Below are positions 5,985 through 7,282 of a DNA stretch of 7,282 bases, one piece after another (the stretch's first letter is position 1; the number at the start of each line of letters is the position of its first letter). Source of the stretch: Methanobacteriota archaeon (lineage in GTDB: Archaea > Halobacteriota > Methanosarcinia > Methanosarcinales > Methanoperedenaceae); the NCBI GenBank assembly GCA_018899795.1, contig JAHIHJ010000054.1, positions 1 to 7,282 of the forward strand. Direction: 5' to 3'. The notes under the pieces were generated by a model, which saw nothing but the letters and a program-made list of their open reading frames with translations, had not been told where the DNA came from and searched no databases. A program made the translations under genes and the position numbers.

Positions 5985-7282
5985 ATGAATCTTGAAGAAA
6001 TAAAATCCACATATCCAGAATTATTAAGAAAATATCTGTTCGAAGGCAAAGAGGAAGAAGCCCTGTACGAGGCTTACAAGCTTGGCAAGGAGTGTTTCGA
6101 GTCAAAAATAGGTATCGAAGATATAATGAACCTCCATACTGGATCTCTGGAGGAAATCATTAAAACTCTCCCCGCATCCAGGGTTCATGAAATAGTGCTG
6201 AAGTCTTCTAACCTCATCATAGAGTTCAGTATCAGGTTCGGGCTTGCCTGCCAGAATTATTTCGAAATTCTACAAAAGACTGATGAAAGAATAAGGAATG
6301 CTTTTTATCAGGCTGGTGAAGCCCTGACCGCAGGATTGGACATCCAGAAAATGCTCTATGTTGTTTTGAACCTTGTGAAAAACCTAACTGAAGCGATAGG
6401 CTGCTCAATTGTTGTTTTTGAGGAGGATAAAAAAACCATCAAAGTTTCTGAAGGTCTGGACGCCGAAGATGAGATCTTTAAGCATCCACTGTTCGAACAG
6501 GTAAGAAAGGAAGGAAAGGCAAACTTCATTTCTGATCTGCAAGAGGCGAAGGCGCTGGAAGATGGCAGGGAAATCCGTTCAGTTCTGGCGCTTCCATTGA
6601 ATTTCAAGGGTAAGACAATAGGGGTTTTAGGGATATATTTACCCTCTCCTCACCATTACGAGGAAAAAGAAATCAACCTGCTCACCTCTTTTGCCTGCCA
6701 GGCTGCAGTGGCGATAGATAACGCTCGCCTCTTTTCAGAACTTTCGCGCCACGATAAAACCCTGGAAGCCCTGTATTCCATAGACAGGGTGGTAAGCCAG
6801 ACCATGGATATTGAGGAGATTTTGCAAAGCGCCCTCGCCAGGGCGATGGAATGCATCGACGCTGATTCAGGGAGCATACATCTGCTCGATAAGACCGGAG
6901 AAAACCTCATTCTTAAAACCCACAGGGGTCTGCTATCGCAGGAATTCATATCCACTATCAGTAAACTGAAAATGGGGGAAGGGGTCACTGGCAGAGCTGC
7001 TGGGCTGCAGAAAACAGAGGCTGTGGATATCTCCCATTATCCGGACTTATGGCTTCTACCCCATATGGAAAAGGAAGGTCTTGTTTCCCTGGCAAGTACC
7101 CCGCTGATGGCAAAGGGGAAAGTTTTAGGAGCAATGACCTTTACGAATCATGAATACCGGCTTTTTTCTCAGGATGACCTGGATCTATTGTTCTCAATCG
7201 GAAATGCAATAGGCATCGCGGTAGAGAATGCGAGGCTGTACAAGGAAGTGAGGGACAAAGCTGAGCATATAAGCGCCCTGTA
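5985..7282 (+). CDS. RsbU-N-like domain plus tandem GAF signalling protein (3' end cut by window)
   Basis: Open from ATG 5985 to the window edge, 432 codons without a stop, and incomplete. Residues about 8-85 (YPELLRKYL, then EEEALYEAYKLG and MNLHTGSLEEI) resemble the helical N-terminal domain of RsbU that binds RsbT. A short helix leads into GAF 1 (about 118-247, with SVLALPL and GVLGIYL strands, ending QAAVAIDNARLF). GAF 2 follows (about 272-417, with ADSGSIHLL, GEGVTGRAA, GAMTF, ending GIAVENARLY). The text after GAF 2 repeats the linker pattern seen after GAF 1, so a third GAF or a kinase/phosphatase module probably follows. Only 4 bp separate it from rsbX, with no clear Shine-Dalgarno, indicating one operon. 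Inferred role: the target of released RsbT. The catalytic output, possibly a histidine kinase, lies outside the window. Confidence 0.85.
   Translation, partial: MNLEEIKSTYPELLRKYLFEGKEEEALYEAYKLGKECFESKIGIEDIMNLHTGSLEEIIKTLPASRVHEIVLKSSNLIIEFSIRFGLACQNYFEILQKTDERIRNAFYQAGEALTAGLDIQKMLYVVLNLVKNLTEAIGCSIVVFEEDKKTIKVSEGLDAEDEIFKHPLFEQVRKEGKANFISDLQEAKALEDGREIRSVLALPLNFKGKTIGVLGIYLPSPHHYEEKEINLLTSFACQAAVAIDNARLFSELSRHDKTLEALYSIDRVVSQTMDIEEILQSALARAMECIDADSGSIHLLDKTGENLILKTHRGLLSQEFISTISKLKMGEGVTGRAAGLQKTEAVDISHYPDLWLLPHMEKEGLVSLASTPLMAKGKVLGAMTFTNHEYRLFSQDDLDLLFSIGNAIGIAVENARLYKEVRDKAEHISAL

Noticed and set aside
6356..6988. Minus-strand open frames within the GAF gene
   Set aside because: Serine-rich low-complexity translations antisense to well-formed GAF domains. 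These are shadows.
1..7282. CRISPR arrays, tRNAs, insertion sequences, long repeats
   Set aside because: No regularly spaced repeats, cloverleaf-like segments, transposase frames or terminal inverted repeats were seen on either strand.

Overview
The window most likely comes from a mesophilic euryarchaeon with a methanogen-like metabolism, for example a member of the Methanosarcinales or a relative such as Candidatus Methanoperedens. This is inferred from four things: an archaeal-style cobalt ECF transporter whose ATPase carries a long C-terminal extension, frequent AGG/AGA and ATA codons, candidate TATA boxes at archaeal distances from starts, and clear Shine-Dalgarno sites. No rRNA or other taxonomic marker is present, so the assignment is not proven.

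Left part (about 50-3195, all minus strand). This is a compact cbiM-cbiN-cbiQ-cbiO operon encoding a complete cobalt uptake ECF transporter: S-component CbiM, accessory CbiN, T-component CbiQ and ATPase CbiO. Gaps are 1 bp (M/N), a 4-bp ATGA overlap (N/Q) and 14 bp (Q/O). Upstream lies a perfect 16-bp palindrome plus a third half-site, next to a plausible promoter, so metal-dependent repression is a reasonable guess. A short converging open tail at the left edge may be the end of another gene.

Middle (about 3196-3793). This holds the cbi promoter/operator, a doubtful 30-codon ORF, and a solid small gene for an 87-residue DUF3303-like protein with a near-perfect Shine-Dalgarno site. That gene is transcribed divergently from the next block.

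Right part (about 3794-7282, all plus strand). This is a tightly packed rsbR-rsbS-rsbT-rsbX stressosome module. RsbR (RsbRD-type N-domain plus STAS) and RsbS (STAS) would form the scaffold, RsbT is a GHKL kinase, and RsbX is a PP2C-type phosphatase. The residues recognised as essential in each family are present. Four bases later a large gene begins and runs off the window. Its N-terminus resembles the RsbT-binding domain of RsbU, but it is followed by at least two GAF domains and not directly by a PP2C phosphatase. The expected logic is as follows: a signal makes RsbT phosphorylate RsbR/RsbS and leave the complex, free RsbT then binds and activates the GAF protein, and RsbX resets the system. 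No sigma-factor partner genes (RsbV, RsbW, sigma B) are seen. Archaea have no sigma factors, so the output must differ from the Bacillus one. This is the most interesting feature of the window.
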